Assembly: GCF_013408525.1 (NCBI RefSeq)
Contig: NZ_JACBZM010000002.1
Coordinates: 123,948-187,947, forward strand
DNA: 64,000 nt
Origin: Nocardioides aromaticivorans
Lineage (GTDB): Bacteria > Actinomycetota > Actinomycetes > Propionibacteriales > Nocardioidaceae
Direction of reading: 5' to 3'
Position 1 is the stretch's first letter. Every line of letters begins with the position of its first letter. Shown piece after piece: positions 51,348 through 59,700 of the stretch. Position numbers and translations under genes: made by a program. The notes under the pieces are model-generated. The model was not told where the DNA came from, ran no database searches, and saw only the letters and a program-made list of their open reading frames with translations.

Positions 51348-53184
51348 GAGACTGCTGAACAAAAGGCGCGCCTCCCGAGGTCCTCGGGCTGACCTGAAAT
51401 CCTGAGGGCATGCAGGGTGAGTCCGATCGGCAGCGTGAGCTGCTGGACGTTGAGTCAGTCGCTGGTCATCTGCTCGAGCCGGGCAGTGTGTTCGCTTTGT
51501 TGGCCGAGCACCGGGACCGGTTGTTCCCGAGCGAGTTGTTCGCCGACCTGTTCCCGACCGGCCGCGGTCGGCCCTCGATCCCGGGCGAGGTGATCGCCTC
51601 GGTCATCGTGCTCCAGGCGCTCTACGGCCATTCGGACCGCGAAGCCGTCGACGCCCTGACCTTCGACCTGCGATGGAAGGCAGCGTGCGGGTACGCGATC
51701 GACAAGCCGGGCTTCGACCCGTCGACGCTGACCTACTGGCGTCGCCGGCTGGCCGCGAGCAACCGGCCGCAGCGGATCTTCGAGGTGGTCCGCGAGGTGA
51801 TCACCGAAACCGGGGCGGTGGCCGGGAAGCAGCGTCGGGCGCTGGATTCCACGATCCTCGACGACGCGGTCGCCCGCCAGGACACCGTGACGCAGCTGAT
51901 CGCGCAGATCCGCCGCGTGGGCCGTGAGGTTCCTGGCGCCAAGGACCTGATCACCGAGCACTGCACCCGCCTGGCTGCGTTGACCGGACAGGACTACCAC
52001 TCGACCGGGAAGCCGCCGATCGCGTGGGACGACCCGGCTGCCCGTGCCGAGCTGGTGTCCGCGCTGGTCGGCGACGCACTCGCCCTGCTCGCTGTGCTGG
52101 ATGTCGAGGCGATCACCAAGACGGGCGGGAAGCCGGCTGATGCGGTCGCGCTGCTGGCGCTGGTCGCGGGCCAGGACGTGGAGCCGGCCGAGGACTCCGA
52201 TGGCACCGACGGCCGGTGGCGCATCGCACGGAAGACGGCGCCGGATCGGGTGATCTCGACCGTCGACCCCGACACCCGGCACGCCCACAAGACCCGGGAA
52301 CGACGCCAGGACGGGTTCAAGGCCCACGTCGTGGTGGAGCCAGACACCGGGCTGACCACCGTGTGTGCATTGACCAAGACCAACGGCCCAGCCAACTCCG
52401 ACGCCACCGTCGGTGCCGAGTTGGTCACTGCCGACTCGACCCTCGCGACCGACCAGCAGGTCGAGGTGCTCGGGGACTCGGCCTACGCCACCGGCGACAT
52501 GCTCCACACCCTGGACGGCAAGAAGTGGCTACCGCTGCTCAAACCGTGGCCGCTGCGCCCCACGGTCGAAGGCGGATTCACCCTCGATGACTTCCGCTAC
52601 GACCCCGACGCCGACGCCCTGACCTGCCCGGCGGGCATCACCAGGAAGCGGTCCGCGAAGGGCACCGTCACCTTCGGTGCTGCCTGTCGCGGCTGCCCGC
52701 TACGACAGCGATGCACCACTTCGGCAAGCGGTCGCACTGTGTTGATCGGCGAACACCACCAACTGCAACGCGAACACCGCAAGCGAGCCGCCGACGACGG
52801 CTTCCAGGCCGACTATCGACAGCACCGACCGATGGTCGAACGCTCGATCGCCTGGCTCACCCGCGGCGCCCGACGCGTCCCATACCGAGGCGTCGAGAAG
52901 AACAACAACTGGCTCCACCACCGCGTCGCCGCCCTCAACCTGCGTCGACTCCTCGCCATGGGCCTCACGATGACCGACGGAGCCTGGGCCCTGGCCTGAC
53001 AGGGCCCTCGCGGGCTCAATTCCGCCCCTTGCACGCGGCTGCAGAGCCGCGCAGGATGGCCGACGGCGGGCGGAACGACCCCGTTGTCGCACCCAGAGTG
53101 CTGACTCAAACTCGCCGCTCGACGGCCTTGGCGGCGCTCCGCCCGCCACCCACGCCGCCAGATGACAAGTTGTTCAGCAGTCTC
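51348..53184 (+). mobile_element. Intact IS1182-family insertion sequence
   Basis: 1,837 bp with perfect 15-bp terminal inverted repeats, GAGACTGCTGAACAA at 51348-51362 and its complement at 53170-53184. It is flanked by a 4-bp direct repeat CTAG (51344-51347 and 53185-53188), the palindromic target duplication expected for this family. It contains one complete transposase gene. The perfect ends and intact gene suggest recent insertion. Confidence 0.92.
51410..52999 (+). CDS. IS1182-family DDE transposase
   Basis: 529 residues, ATG at 51410. N-terminal DUF772-type domain (GRGRPSIPGEVIASVIVLQALYGHSDREAVDAL). The likely catalytic residues are Asp in RALDSTIL near 145, Asp in VLGDSAYATGDM near 355 and Glu in PMVERSIAWL near 475. 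A CPAGI...CRGCPLRQRC Cys cluster precedes the last motif. Full length and no frame break, so the element should be active. Confidence 0.93.
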   Translation: MQGESDRQRELLDVESVAGHLLEPGSVFALLAEHRDRLFPSELFADLFPTGRGRPSIPGEVIASVIVLQALYGHSDREAVDALTFDLRWKAACGYAIDKPGFDPSTLTYWRRRLAASNRPQRIFEVVREVITETGAVAGKQRRALDSTILDDAVARQDTVTQLIAQIRRVGREVPGAKDLITEHCTRLAALTGQDYHSTGKPPIAWDDPAARAELVSALVGDALALLAVLDVEAITKTGGKPADAVALLALVAGQDVEPAEDSDGTDGRWRIARKTAPDRVISTVDPDTRHAHKTRERRQDGFKAHVVVEPDTGLTTVCALTKTNGPANSDATVGAELVTADSTLATDQQVEVLGDSAYATGDMLHTLDGKKWLPLLKPWPLRPTVEGGFTLDDFRYDPDADALTCPAGITRKRSAKGTVTFGAACRGCPLRQRCTTSASGRTVLIGEHHQLQREHRKRAADDGFQADYRQHRPMVERSIAWLTRGARRVPYRGVEKNNNWLHHRVAALNLRRLLAMGLTMTDGAWALA

Positions 53185-53488
53185 CTAGATCGGGGTGATT
53201 CAGGTGCACCTCGCCGAGGTGCTCGTACTTCGGGTCCTCCCAGACCTTCCAGGCCGCCTCGTTGGGTAGCGCCGCAGCGATCTCGGCCCCGGAGCCGACG
53301 GAGATGTCGCTGTGGATGTACCCCCGGCCCAACATGAGGCTCCGCTGGTCGCTGGGGCCTGGCTCGCGGTCGCCGGGAAGCACGAACTCGTTCCCCAGGC
53401 CGAACTCCTCGAAGACCTCCAGGACAGCGTCCACTCGCTCCGGTGGGCAGGAGTAGACGATGGCTTCGATCGGTGTGCGATCGCCCAT
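53185..53488 (-). pseudogene. 5' part of the gene split by the IS1182-family element
   Basis: ATG at 53488 with AAGGAAGG about 10 nt upstream, 18 nt after the 245-aa gene. 101 native residues (MGDRTPIEAIVYSCPPERVD ... WKVWEDPKYEHLGEVHL) run to the CTAG target site, where IS sequence adds three residues and a TGA at 53174. Removing the IS restores a 204-residue frame. The fold looks alpha/beta with ESD-like features, but no family was recognised. Confidence 0.85.
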
Positions 53489-53506
53489 GGCGTGTGCACC
53501 TTCCTT

Positions 53507-54244
53507 TCAGATCGCGATGCCGGGGTCGGCCCGCTTGCCGGGCTGGTGGGTCTGCTGAGGGGGACCGCTGGACCATGACCTGCCGGTCATGTCCCACCCA
53601 CCCGGGGTCGCCGCCGGTGGGTGGGTGACCGCGTAGCTGAGGGAGCCGGCGAGCGCCGCTGACGTCCGCGCCCGTGACTGTGCGCTCTCGATCACCGACC
53701 GCATCATCGACACGCCCTCGTCTGCCCGGGTCACCTCCTGCCCGGCTTGGTGGACCCGCGAGTCGAGGAGCATCAGTGCCTCGGTCGCGGCCGCCGACTC
53801 CGCGGCGTGCTGAGCGTGGCGAGTGATCTGGTCCGCGACCGGCCGCGCGAGCGCCACGACCTCGCTCAGCACGTCGATCTGACTTCGCAACGCCCTGACA
53901 TCCGCGTCACGGTCGTCGCCGTCGGTGCCGCGGGCGAGCTCGTCACCAGCGCGCTCGATGGCGCTGCCGGCGACGGCAAGGTGGCGGCTGAGGTCCTCGC
54001 CGAACTCGTTCATCAGGCCGGACCTGTTGCGCAACCGCACCAGATGGTCGCCCGCGGACTCCAAGTAGAAGTCCCGCCGCTCCTCCTGGTGGGCGTAGAA
54101 GGCGTCGGTCGCGGCATCGTCGAGGACCCGCAGTGACGACGCGGCAAGGTCGCCGAGCTCGTCCACGGTGTCAGCGGCCCGCCGCAGCGCCCGCTCCGCA
54201 TCGAAGACCGCGTCGGCGGCCGCGAGCACCTCCCGCTCGTTCAT
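53507..54244 (-). CDS. Coiled-coil hypothetical protein, 245 aa
   Basis: ATG at 54244 overlaps the upstream stop (ATGA). Long Ala/Glu/Arg helices with few prolines (VFDAERALRRAADTVDELGDLAASSLRVL, MLLDSRVHQAGQEVTRADEGV), then a flexible Gly/Pro/Trp tail from about residue 210. No catalytic motif. Member of the transcript behind element copy 5, together with the IS-split gene. Function unknown. Confidence 0.65.
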   Translation of the reverse strand: MNEREVLAAADAVFDAERALRRAADTVDELGDLAASSLRVLDDAATDAFYAHQEERRDFYLESAGDHLVRLRNRSGLMNEFGEDLSRHLAVAGSAIERAGDELARGTDGDDRDADVRALRSQIDVLSEVVALARPVADQITRHAQHAAESAAATEALMLLDSRVHQAGQEVTRADEGVSMMRSVIESAQSRARTSAALAGSLSYAVTHPPAATPGGWDMTGRSWSSGPPQQTHQPGKRADPGIAI

Positions 54245-54408
54245 CGGTGCTCACCGAACCTACGACCGGGGTCGTCGACCGTGGCAAGGATCGACCTGAG
54301 CTCGTTCGTTGCCGTCATGGTCTGCGTCAGCTGGTCCCGCAGCGCGGCGACCGGATGAGCGTGGAGACCTCGGGCAGTGAAGGTCGAGTCGTTCAGGGGC
54401 TGGTTCAT
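54241..54408 (-). CDS. Small hypothetical protein, 55 aa
   Basis: ATG at 54408 with GAGGAGAAGG 6 nt upstream. First gene after regulon element copy 5 and overlapping the next gene by 4 nt. Helical middle (PVAALRDQLTQTMTATNELRSIL). Function unknown; the strong ribosome site and coupling support it as a real gene. Confidence 0.6.
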   Translation of the reverse strand: MNQPLNDSTFTARGLHAHPVAALRDQLTQTMTATNELRSILATVDDPGRRFGEHR

Positions 54409-54449
54409 CAGGGTCCTTCTCCTCGTGAGACGTGTGCTCGCCTGTGGAG

Positions 54450-54478
54450 AAGCAACCAGTCGTGCGGCGGATCGGACA
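54450..54478 (-). promoter_or_regulatory. Regulon promoter element, copy 5
   Basis: Minus strand TGTCCG-N17-TTGCTT with ATC, GG and CTCC flanks. The 55-aa gene starts 41 nt downstream behind its own ribosome site. Confidence 0.75.
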
Positions 54479-54569
54479 GCAACAGCCGACCCTCTTCGGC
54501 TCGGGGAAGTGGGGGAGGGGACGCGGATGGTCTTCCGTGTGGGCGCCCGGTGGTCGACACTTGCTGGCC

Positions 54570-55043
54570 ATGGACGACGAGGCGGCGCTGCTCGAGCGGC
54601 AGGTGGCGATGGCGGCATCCGCCTGGCGCCGCGCGAAGGCCGACACCGAGGCCTACCGCCGTCTGGTCGTCGCCACCAGGGCATGGGATGCGTACGTCGC
54701 CCCGACGCTCGTCGGGCCTGCAACGGACAACGTCGCCGCACAGCTACGCCGTGCGGCACGTGAGGTACTTCGAGCAACAGACGACGAGGCGACCCGACTG
54801 GCACACCTGGTGACAACGACGGCGTCCGTGTGGCTACATGCTGCAGCGCCCACGGACTCTGTGGCTTACGAGCGATTCGGCCGTGCCGCCGACGCGTGGG
54901 ATGCCTACGCCGCGCCACAACTCGGAGAGCCCACCGAGGAGCTGCTCGACCAACTCGCCGACGACTCCGCACCGGTGTCCCTGGGCGAGGCCGTCGCCGA
55001 CTTCACCTCGCAGATCCGAAAGGCGCCCCGCCGAAACCGCTGA
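54570..55043 (+). CDS. Small protein with internal duplication, 157 aa
   Basis: Start taken at the ATG at 54570; a GTG 36 nt upstream is possible. Two similar units are visible: AWRRAKADTEAYRRLVVATRAWDAYVAP (about 15-42) and VWLHAAAPTDSVAYERFGRAADAWDAY (about 85-112), each with the RAxDAWDAY/ATRAWDAY core followed by a helix. Divergent from the 55-aa gene. Function unknown; helical repeat, perhaps an interaction domain. Confidence 0.55.
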   Translation: MDDEAALLERQVAMAASAWRRAKADTEAYRRLVVATRAWDAYVAPTLVGPATDNVAAQLRRAAREVLRATDDEATRLAHLVTTTASVWLHAAAPTDSVAYERFGRAADAWDAYAAPQLGEPTEELLDQLADDSAPVSLGEAVADFTSQIRKAPRRNR

Positions 55044-55326
55044 TCCCAGGTGGAGCGCTTGAGCCCCAATCCGGGCAGGCGAGGGTTCCCGCTCGGGGGG
55101 GGTCCCGAGGGTGCCCGCCCGCTCCCAGCCACGGGGACCGTCCATGTGAGGACGTGCTGAGAGCCCGCAGGCGTCTCGGGTCACCGGCGGGCTCTCGGAC
55201 GCGAGCATCGCACGCCCCGCCGACACATGTCCCGGGGTTCACCCAAACCAGGGCGCTCGCCGGGCGTTGGCCCGTCGGCGGGCCGCCGTTTCGTCTTTCG
55301 TTACGTCATTACGTTTCGTTTCGTCT

Positions 55327-55348
55327 AACGTCATGCTACGATGACGTT
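55327..55348. promoter_or_regulatory. Perfect inverted repeat abutting the KfrA-like start codon
   Basis: AACGTCAT, 6 nt, ATGACGTT, ending at the base before the ATG at 55349. Further ACGTCA/TTACG half-sites lie at about 55302-55320. Proximity to the start codon indicates a repressor site, likely bound by the coiled-coil protein itself. Confidence 0.65.
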
Positions 55349-56467
55349 ATGACCGAACAGGTGCAGCAGACAGAGCAGCGAACGTGCCGCTTCCCCCGCT
55401 GCGACCGCCCCGCGGCCGCAGGCGACGCCGGCACCGGCCGACCCCCGGAGTACTGCGACGACCCCGGCCACAACCGGGCATCGGCGTGGCGGGAGCGCCA
55501 GCGCCTCAAGGACGCCGGCCAGACCGATGCCCGCGGTGCCGGCGACGAGGCGCGGCCCGTCGAGGCGGCCCGTCAGAAGGCAAGCGAGCTCGTCGCGCAG
55601 CTCACCGGCATGGCCGAGCTGTTCCTGGATCAACTGCCCCGGGCGATCGAGGAGATCCGCACCGCCGGCGACCTCGACGCGGCCGAAGCTCAGATCGAGT
55701 CGGTCACCACCGAAGCCGAGGAGCGCATCGCGGCGGCCGCCGCCCGCGCATCTCGCGCCGAGCAGGCCCAGCGCCGCGCCGAGGCCGAGCGCGAGGAGGC
55801 CGACGCCGCCGCGCTCGAGTCCACCGAGGCAGTCGCCCGCCTGGAGGCGGAGCTCGCCGACGTCAGCGCCCAGGCCGACGGGTACCAGAACGAGGCCAGC
55901 GCCCTGCAGGAGGAACTCGCCAGCACCCGGGAGGCCGCAACCGCGGCCGCGGCCGACGCGGAGGCCACCATCGCCGCGCTGCGCAACGAACTCGCCTCAC
56001 TGCAGACCCGCCTCGAGGAGCGCATCATCGTCCTCGAGGGCGAGCGCGACCGACTTGCCGAGGAGCTCGACACCGCGCAAGCCGCCCGCGCCGAGGCCGA
56101 CGAGCGGGCCCGGGGCGCCGTCGAGCGAGCCGCCGCCGAGACCACCCGCGCCGACCGCGCCGAGCAGGCCACCGCCTCCGCGCGCGAGCAGGTTGACGCC
56201 GCGCGAAGCCAGGTCGACGAGCTCCGCGAGCAGATCGGAGAGCTCCGGGCCGGCGAAGCAACAGCCCGCGCCGAACGCGACGCCGCCCGCGCCGAAGTGG
56301 AACGCGAACGCAGCCACGGCGAGCAGCGCCTCGCTGACTTGCGCACCAGCTTCAGCGAGCAGCTCGACGAACTGCGCGCCGAGCGCAACAGCCTCCAGAC
56401 GCAGGTCGAACAGCGCCGCGCGGCAGCGAGCAAGCCCAAGACCCAGCGGAAAGCGCCGAGCGAATGA
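55349..56467 (+). CDS. KfrA-like coiled-coil DNA-binding protein
   Basis: 372 residues, ATG at 55349. The N-terminus has a Cys/His cluster (CRFPRC ... YCDDPGHNRASAWRERQRL) that looks like a zinc-binding DNA-contact head, then from about residue 75 an almost unbroken coiled coil rich in Ala, Glu and Arg to the end. KfrA proteins of other plasmids have a DNA-binding head and a long coil, repress their own promoters and help segregation; that role is inferred from plan and the adjoining palindrome, as the head is not an obvious KfrA domain. Confidence 0.65.
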   Translation: MTEQVQQTEQRTCRFPRCDRPAAAGDAGTGRPPEYCDDPGHNRASAWRERQRLKDAGQTDARGAGDEARPVEAARQKASELVAQLTGMAELFLDQLPRAIEEIRTAGDLDAAEAQIESVTTEAEERIAAAAARASRAEQAQRRAEAEREEADAAALESTEAVARLEAELADVSAQADGYQNEASALQEELASTREAATAAAADAEATIAALRNELASLQTRLEERIIVLEGERDRLAEELDTAQAARAEADERARGAVERAAAETTRADRAEQATASAREQVDAARSQVDELREQIGELRAGEATARAERDAARAEVERERSHGEQRLADLRTSFSEQLDELRAERNSLQTQVEQRRAAASKPKTQRKAPSE

Positions 56468-56700
56468 GCATCCGCAGCATCACCGTCCAGTGGCCCGAGC
56501 TGTTCATAGGCCTCACCCCGGGGCAGAGGGGCGCGGTCGTCCGCAATCTCGCCCAGGCCTACGGCAAGGGTGGGGAGCCGACTCGGGCCGAGATCGACGA
56601 CATGGTGCAGTACGTCGTCGGCGAGATCACCCCGAAGGAGTACGTACGACGCTGCTCGCCCACCCGGCCAAGACCGGTCCTGACAGGGAGGGCTCGATGA
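56464..56700 (+). CDS. Small protein resembling VbhA-type antitoxin ends, 78 aa
   Basis: ATG overlaps the upstream stop by 4 nt. Helical start (WPELFIGLTPGQRGAVVRNLAQAYGKG) and the segment VQYVVGEITPKEYVRR, similar to the GEIT.EEY..R end found in VbhA-like antitoxins. No Fic partner is present. Function uncertain. Confidence 0.5.
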   Translation: MSIRSITVQWPELFIGLTPGQRGAVVRNLAQAYGKGGEPTRAEIDDMVQYVVGEITPKEYVRRCSPTRPRPVLTGRAR

Positions 56701-57473
56701 CCGATCGCGACCGCGTCCGCTCGCTCCCGATTCACATCCCCCTCGTCCGAACCGTCCGCTCCCAGCAGACCGAGGACGGCGGACGCCTTCACGCGGCTCG
56801 GTGCAGCTGCGGTGCGTGGGGTCCGTACGTCGACTCCCGCGAGATCGACCCCGTCGTCGCCCTCGTCCAGGCGCACGGGGTCACCGAGCCGACCGCGTGC
56901 ACGGACTGCGGCCACGTCGCACCCGTGGACCCCACCACACCACCCGGCGCACGCGCACCATGGCGGCGCTACCGGCCCCTTGAAGAGGGCGGCGTGTGGA
57001 GGTACGTCTGCTCCGACCGGGCCGCATGCCAACAACGACAGCTCGCACCACCTCCAGAACCAGACTCCGACCCCCTCACCGCAGTAGTCGGCGGATGGTC
57101 AACCTTCACCGTCAGCCTTGACCTATCGGGCCAGTGGGCTCACACGGTGGGCGGGCTCGACGAGGCCATCGCGAACTTCCAGCACGTCCGGGCCAAATGC
57201 CCCCGCCGCTGGGACCAGATCGGGCCCGATGATCGTCGAGCCCTCACAGCGCTGGTCGCCGCGGTCGAGGCAATCCAGGAGGCCGTCGACACCGCGCAGC
57301 ACTACGTACCCCTGCCTGCCCTGAAATCTGGGGCTACATGGAGCGACCTGGCCGCAGCCACGGGGGAGTGGACCGCAGAAGAGTGCCGAGACGCCTACCT
57401 CGCGCGGGTGGAGAGTCTGGACTGGCCCGAAAGAGAGCACGAGGAGATTCGGACCCTCCTCGAAGGCTCCTGA
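56697..57473 (+). CDS. Hypothetical protein with Cys-rich zinc-binding N-terminus, 258 aa
   Basis: ATG at 56697 overlaps the upstream TGA, with CAGGGAGG 5 nt before. CSCGAWG, CTDCGH and VCSDRAAC give paired Cys at about 34-36, 60-63 and 104-110, probably a zinc fold. The C-terminal half is helical and acidic with Trp-rich segments (WSDLAAATGEWTAEECRDAYL). Third gene of a coupled row with the KfrA-like gene. Function unknown. Confidence 0.6.
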   Translation: MTDRDRVRSLPIHIPLVRTVRSQQTEDGGRLHAARCSCGAWGPYVDSREIDPVVALVQAHGVTEPTACTDCGHVAPVDPTTPPGARAPWRRYRPLEEGGVWRYVCSDRAACQQRQLAPPPEPDSDPLTAVVGGWSTFTVSLDLSGQWAHTVGGLDEAIANFQHVRAKCPRRWDQIGPDDRRALTALVAAVEAIQEAVDTAQHYVPLPALKSGATWSDLAAATGEWTAEECRDAYLARVESLDWPEREHEEIRTLLEGS

Positions 57474-57514
57474 CCCCCGGCAGGCGCCGCGTCCCGCTGC
57501 TCACCGATGTCGGG

Positions 57515-57718
57515 TCATGCCTCGTCGCGCTCGACGCGCAGGGCGATGATTCGCCAGCCTTCGGGCACGCGACGTCGGGCAGCCTCGACGGCCCGGCCAT
57601 AGTCAGTGTCCTCGACGACGAGCTGGTCGCGATCGAGGGAGTAGCCACCCTTGTGGTCGGGTGGAATCTCCTGAACGGTGGCGTACAGCGTGAGGACTCG
57701 GGCGGCGGTCTCGGTCAC
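57515..57718 (-). CDS. Small hypothetical protein, 67 aa
   Basis: GTG at 57718 overlaps the upstream TGA (GTGA). Sequence has a beta-alpha look (RVLTLYATVQEIPPDHKGGYSLDRD then VEAARRRVPEGWRIIALRVE). No family recognised. Coupled to the 211-aa gene. Confidence 0.5.
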   Translation of the reverse strand: MTETAARVLTLYATVQEIPPDHKGGYSLDRDQLVVEDTDYGRAVEAARRRVPEGWRIIALRVERDEA

Positions 57719-58350
57719 GTGCTTGGCTCCTGTCCGGCCATGGTGCGCATCAGCTGCACGTCGCGGCGGAATGCCCCCGGGAGTCCGGCGCTCTCCGCCG
57801 GATCGACCTGGTACCCGATCAGGCCGCCCTCGACCAGGTCCGCGGCGGTCTCCAGGATGCGCGCCACCCGGAGCAGGAGGGCAGGGGGCATCTGGACCGA
57901 TGGCTCGTCGTAGGAGCCGGTGGTAGCCACCTGGTCGTGGATCAGAAGGCCGAAGCAGCTCTGCGCGTGAGCGACCTGTGCTACTCGGTCACGGGTGTGC
58001 GTGAGGTCGTCGCGTTCGACCAGGAGGATGCGGATGACCTCGCCCAGTCCGGCGAACACCGTGCCGGCGAACCTCACGGGGACCGCGGCGGTTCGCGGTG
58101 CACCCATCAGGTCGGCGCCGGGAGTCTCGTCGACGAAGCCGAAGACGATGGTTCTGGCAAGACCGGCGAGGGCCTCGTCGGTGAGGTAGCGGCGGGCCGT
58201 GGGTTCGGTGACGCGCATCTGTTCGGCCACGTAGGTGACGCGCTCGTCGAGCACCTCGCCGGCCGCTGTGCGGGACATCGTCATACCGAGCTCGGAGACC
58301 GCCTCAAGGAGATCGTCGATGCGCTTGTCGCGCCAGGATCGCGAGGCCAC
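57715..58350 (-). CDS. Hypothetical HTH-containing protein, 211 aa
   Basis: GTG start at 58350. The first 60 residues resemble a helix-turn-helix (RVTYVAEQMRVTEPTARRYLTDEAL), as in small DNA-binding proteins; the remainder is helical (LLRVARILETAADLVEGGL). Divergent from the 375-aa gene. A regulator role is inferred only from the N-terminus. Confidence 0.55.
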   Translation of the reverse strand: MASRSWRDKRIDDLLEAVSELGMTMSRTAAGEVLDERVTYVAEQMRVTEPTARRYLTDEALAGLARTIVFGFVDETPGADLMGAPRTAAVPVRFAGTVFAGLGEVIRILLVERDDLTHTRDRVAQVAHAQSCFGLLIHDQVATTGSYDEPSVQMPPALLLRVARILETAADLVEGGLIGYQVDPAESAGLPGAFRRDVQLMRTMAGQEPST

Positions 58351-58497
58351 GCACTCAGCCGACCGTCGGGGAGCGTGGCGTAGTCATCACCGCGATTCTG
58401 CCACCCCCGGTGGTGGTCGAGGACTGCTGTACCCCCGTCAGGCCCCGCGCGCACGCCGCCGGCGAAGTCGTGCCGCTACAACTTGCGGTAGCGCCCG

Positions 58498-58503
58498 TAT
58501 GCT
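58498..58503 (+). promoter_or_regulatory. Probable -10 box for a leaderless mRNA
   Basis: TATGCT (TANNNT type) followed by 6 nt and the GTG at 58510, the spacing expected when transcription starts on the start codon. A housekeeping-type promoter unlike the regulon element. Confidence 0.5.
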
Positions 58504-58509
58504 GCCTGC

Positions 58510-59637
58510 GTGGAGAGGTTCCCCTACCACCGGCGCACCGAGATGGCGCAGATCATCTTGGCTGCCCTCGAGGAACGCACCGAACACGGCGCCCCCGGGG
58601 ACCGAATGGAGGAGCTCCATGCCGCTGGCGACTGGGTCGGCGACATCCTGGTCGACGCCCTCGAGGATGCCCTGCTGCTGACCGCGGGATCCGTGCTCAA
58701 GAGTGTCGGGCTCGACGCGGTGACGAGCGACGCGACTGCAGCCGATGACACCTACCCCGGTGCTGGCACGTTGATCCTGATCAAAGCCGCAGATTGGGCA
58801 AGCGCCTCTGAGGACCCCGCCTCCATCAAAGCACTGGGACTCGAGACCCCTGAGGTCGTGGCCGCCGACGCGGGCTTGAATCGATGGCTCGATCGATACC
58901 AGCCGGGACGCGAGTCCGACATCAAGGATCTGCGCGAAGCCGGGACCGTCGCACTGGCACAGATGTCCCCTCGCCTGCGGCCTTACACCACGACCCAGCT
59001 GACCAGGTGGTGGCTGGGCACCGACCCGCACGCCGACGAGGCGCCCGGCGGCCAGAAGGTCGCGTGGGAACCCATCGCCCGCCTCCTGCTGGCCGCCGAC
59101 AACCTTGGCCCCAGCCCTGATGGTGTGACCTTGTCGCCGACCGTGCTGCGTGAACGGGCAACGGACCTGTTCGCGGCCTGCAGCCGGGAGCCCCTGCTTG
59201 AGGTCGTCCAGGATGCGCTGTTCGCCACGGTGCAGTGGGTCGAGATAGACCCCGGTGACATCGCGGACGTGACCGCCGCGATGAATGCTGTCTTCCCTCG
59301 TGCGGGAGACCTCTGGAAGGCCGTCGAAGCCGACCTAGCCGTCGCCGGTGGCTGGTATGAGGACCTGCAAGCGTGTGCCGAGCCGGAGCCGCTCGGTGAT
59401 GTCAAGCAGGCACCCGCCCTCCTGCGATGGTTGGGCGACAGACGGTGGAACGACGAGGGCACGATCGAGTACGTTGCCGCCACGCTCGCTGCCTTCGCCC
59501 ACGAAGACATCGCCGGGTCTCTCGCGATGAAGACCGACGACGACATGATCGACCTCTGGGTGCACGGAAACCTCACCGTCCAGGTCGGACCTCGGCCGCG
59601 CCAGTGGCCGCCCGCCGCGATCCGTCAATCTCAATGA
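58510..59637 (+). CDS. Hypothetical protein, 375 aa
   Basis: GTG start at 58510, 6 nt after a TATGCT box. Soluble, helical, Trp-containing (LTRWWLGTDPHADEAPGG, ADLAVAGGWYEDLQ), no membrane segments, no known motif. Divergent from the 211-aa gene and convergent with the EcsC-like gene. Function unknown. Confidence 0.6.
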   Translation: MERFPYHRRTEMAQIILAALEERTEHGAPGDRMEELHAAGDWVGDILVDALEDALLLTAGSVLKSVGLDAVTSDATAADDTYPGAGTLILIKAADWASASEDPASIKALGLETPEVVAADAGLNRWLDRYQPGRESDIKDLREAGTVALAQMSPRLRPYTTTQLTRWWLGTDPHADEAPGGQKVAWEPIARLLLAADNLGPSPDGVTLSPTVLRERATDLFAACSREPLLEVVQDALFATVQWVEIDPGDIADVTAAMNAVFPRAGDLWKAVEADLAVAGGWYEDLQACAEPEPLGDVKQAPALLRWLGDRRWNDEGTIEYVAATLAAFAHEDIAGSLAMKTDDDMIDLWVHGNLTVQVGPRPRQWPPAAIRQSQ

Positions 59638-59700
59638 GAGGTACTTGAAAAGCTGATCGCGAACGATCTCCGGAGTGCGGCGCTGCACGCGGCAAACCCG

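Noticed and set aside
51413..51445. AGTCCGATC inside the transposase gene start
   Set aside because: No TTGCTT box at 17 nt; it is coding sequence of the IS.
56464..56700. VbhA/Fic toxin-antitoxin module
   Set aside because: Only a short antitoxin-like end is present; no Fic-domain protein is encoded next to it.
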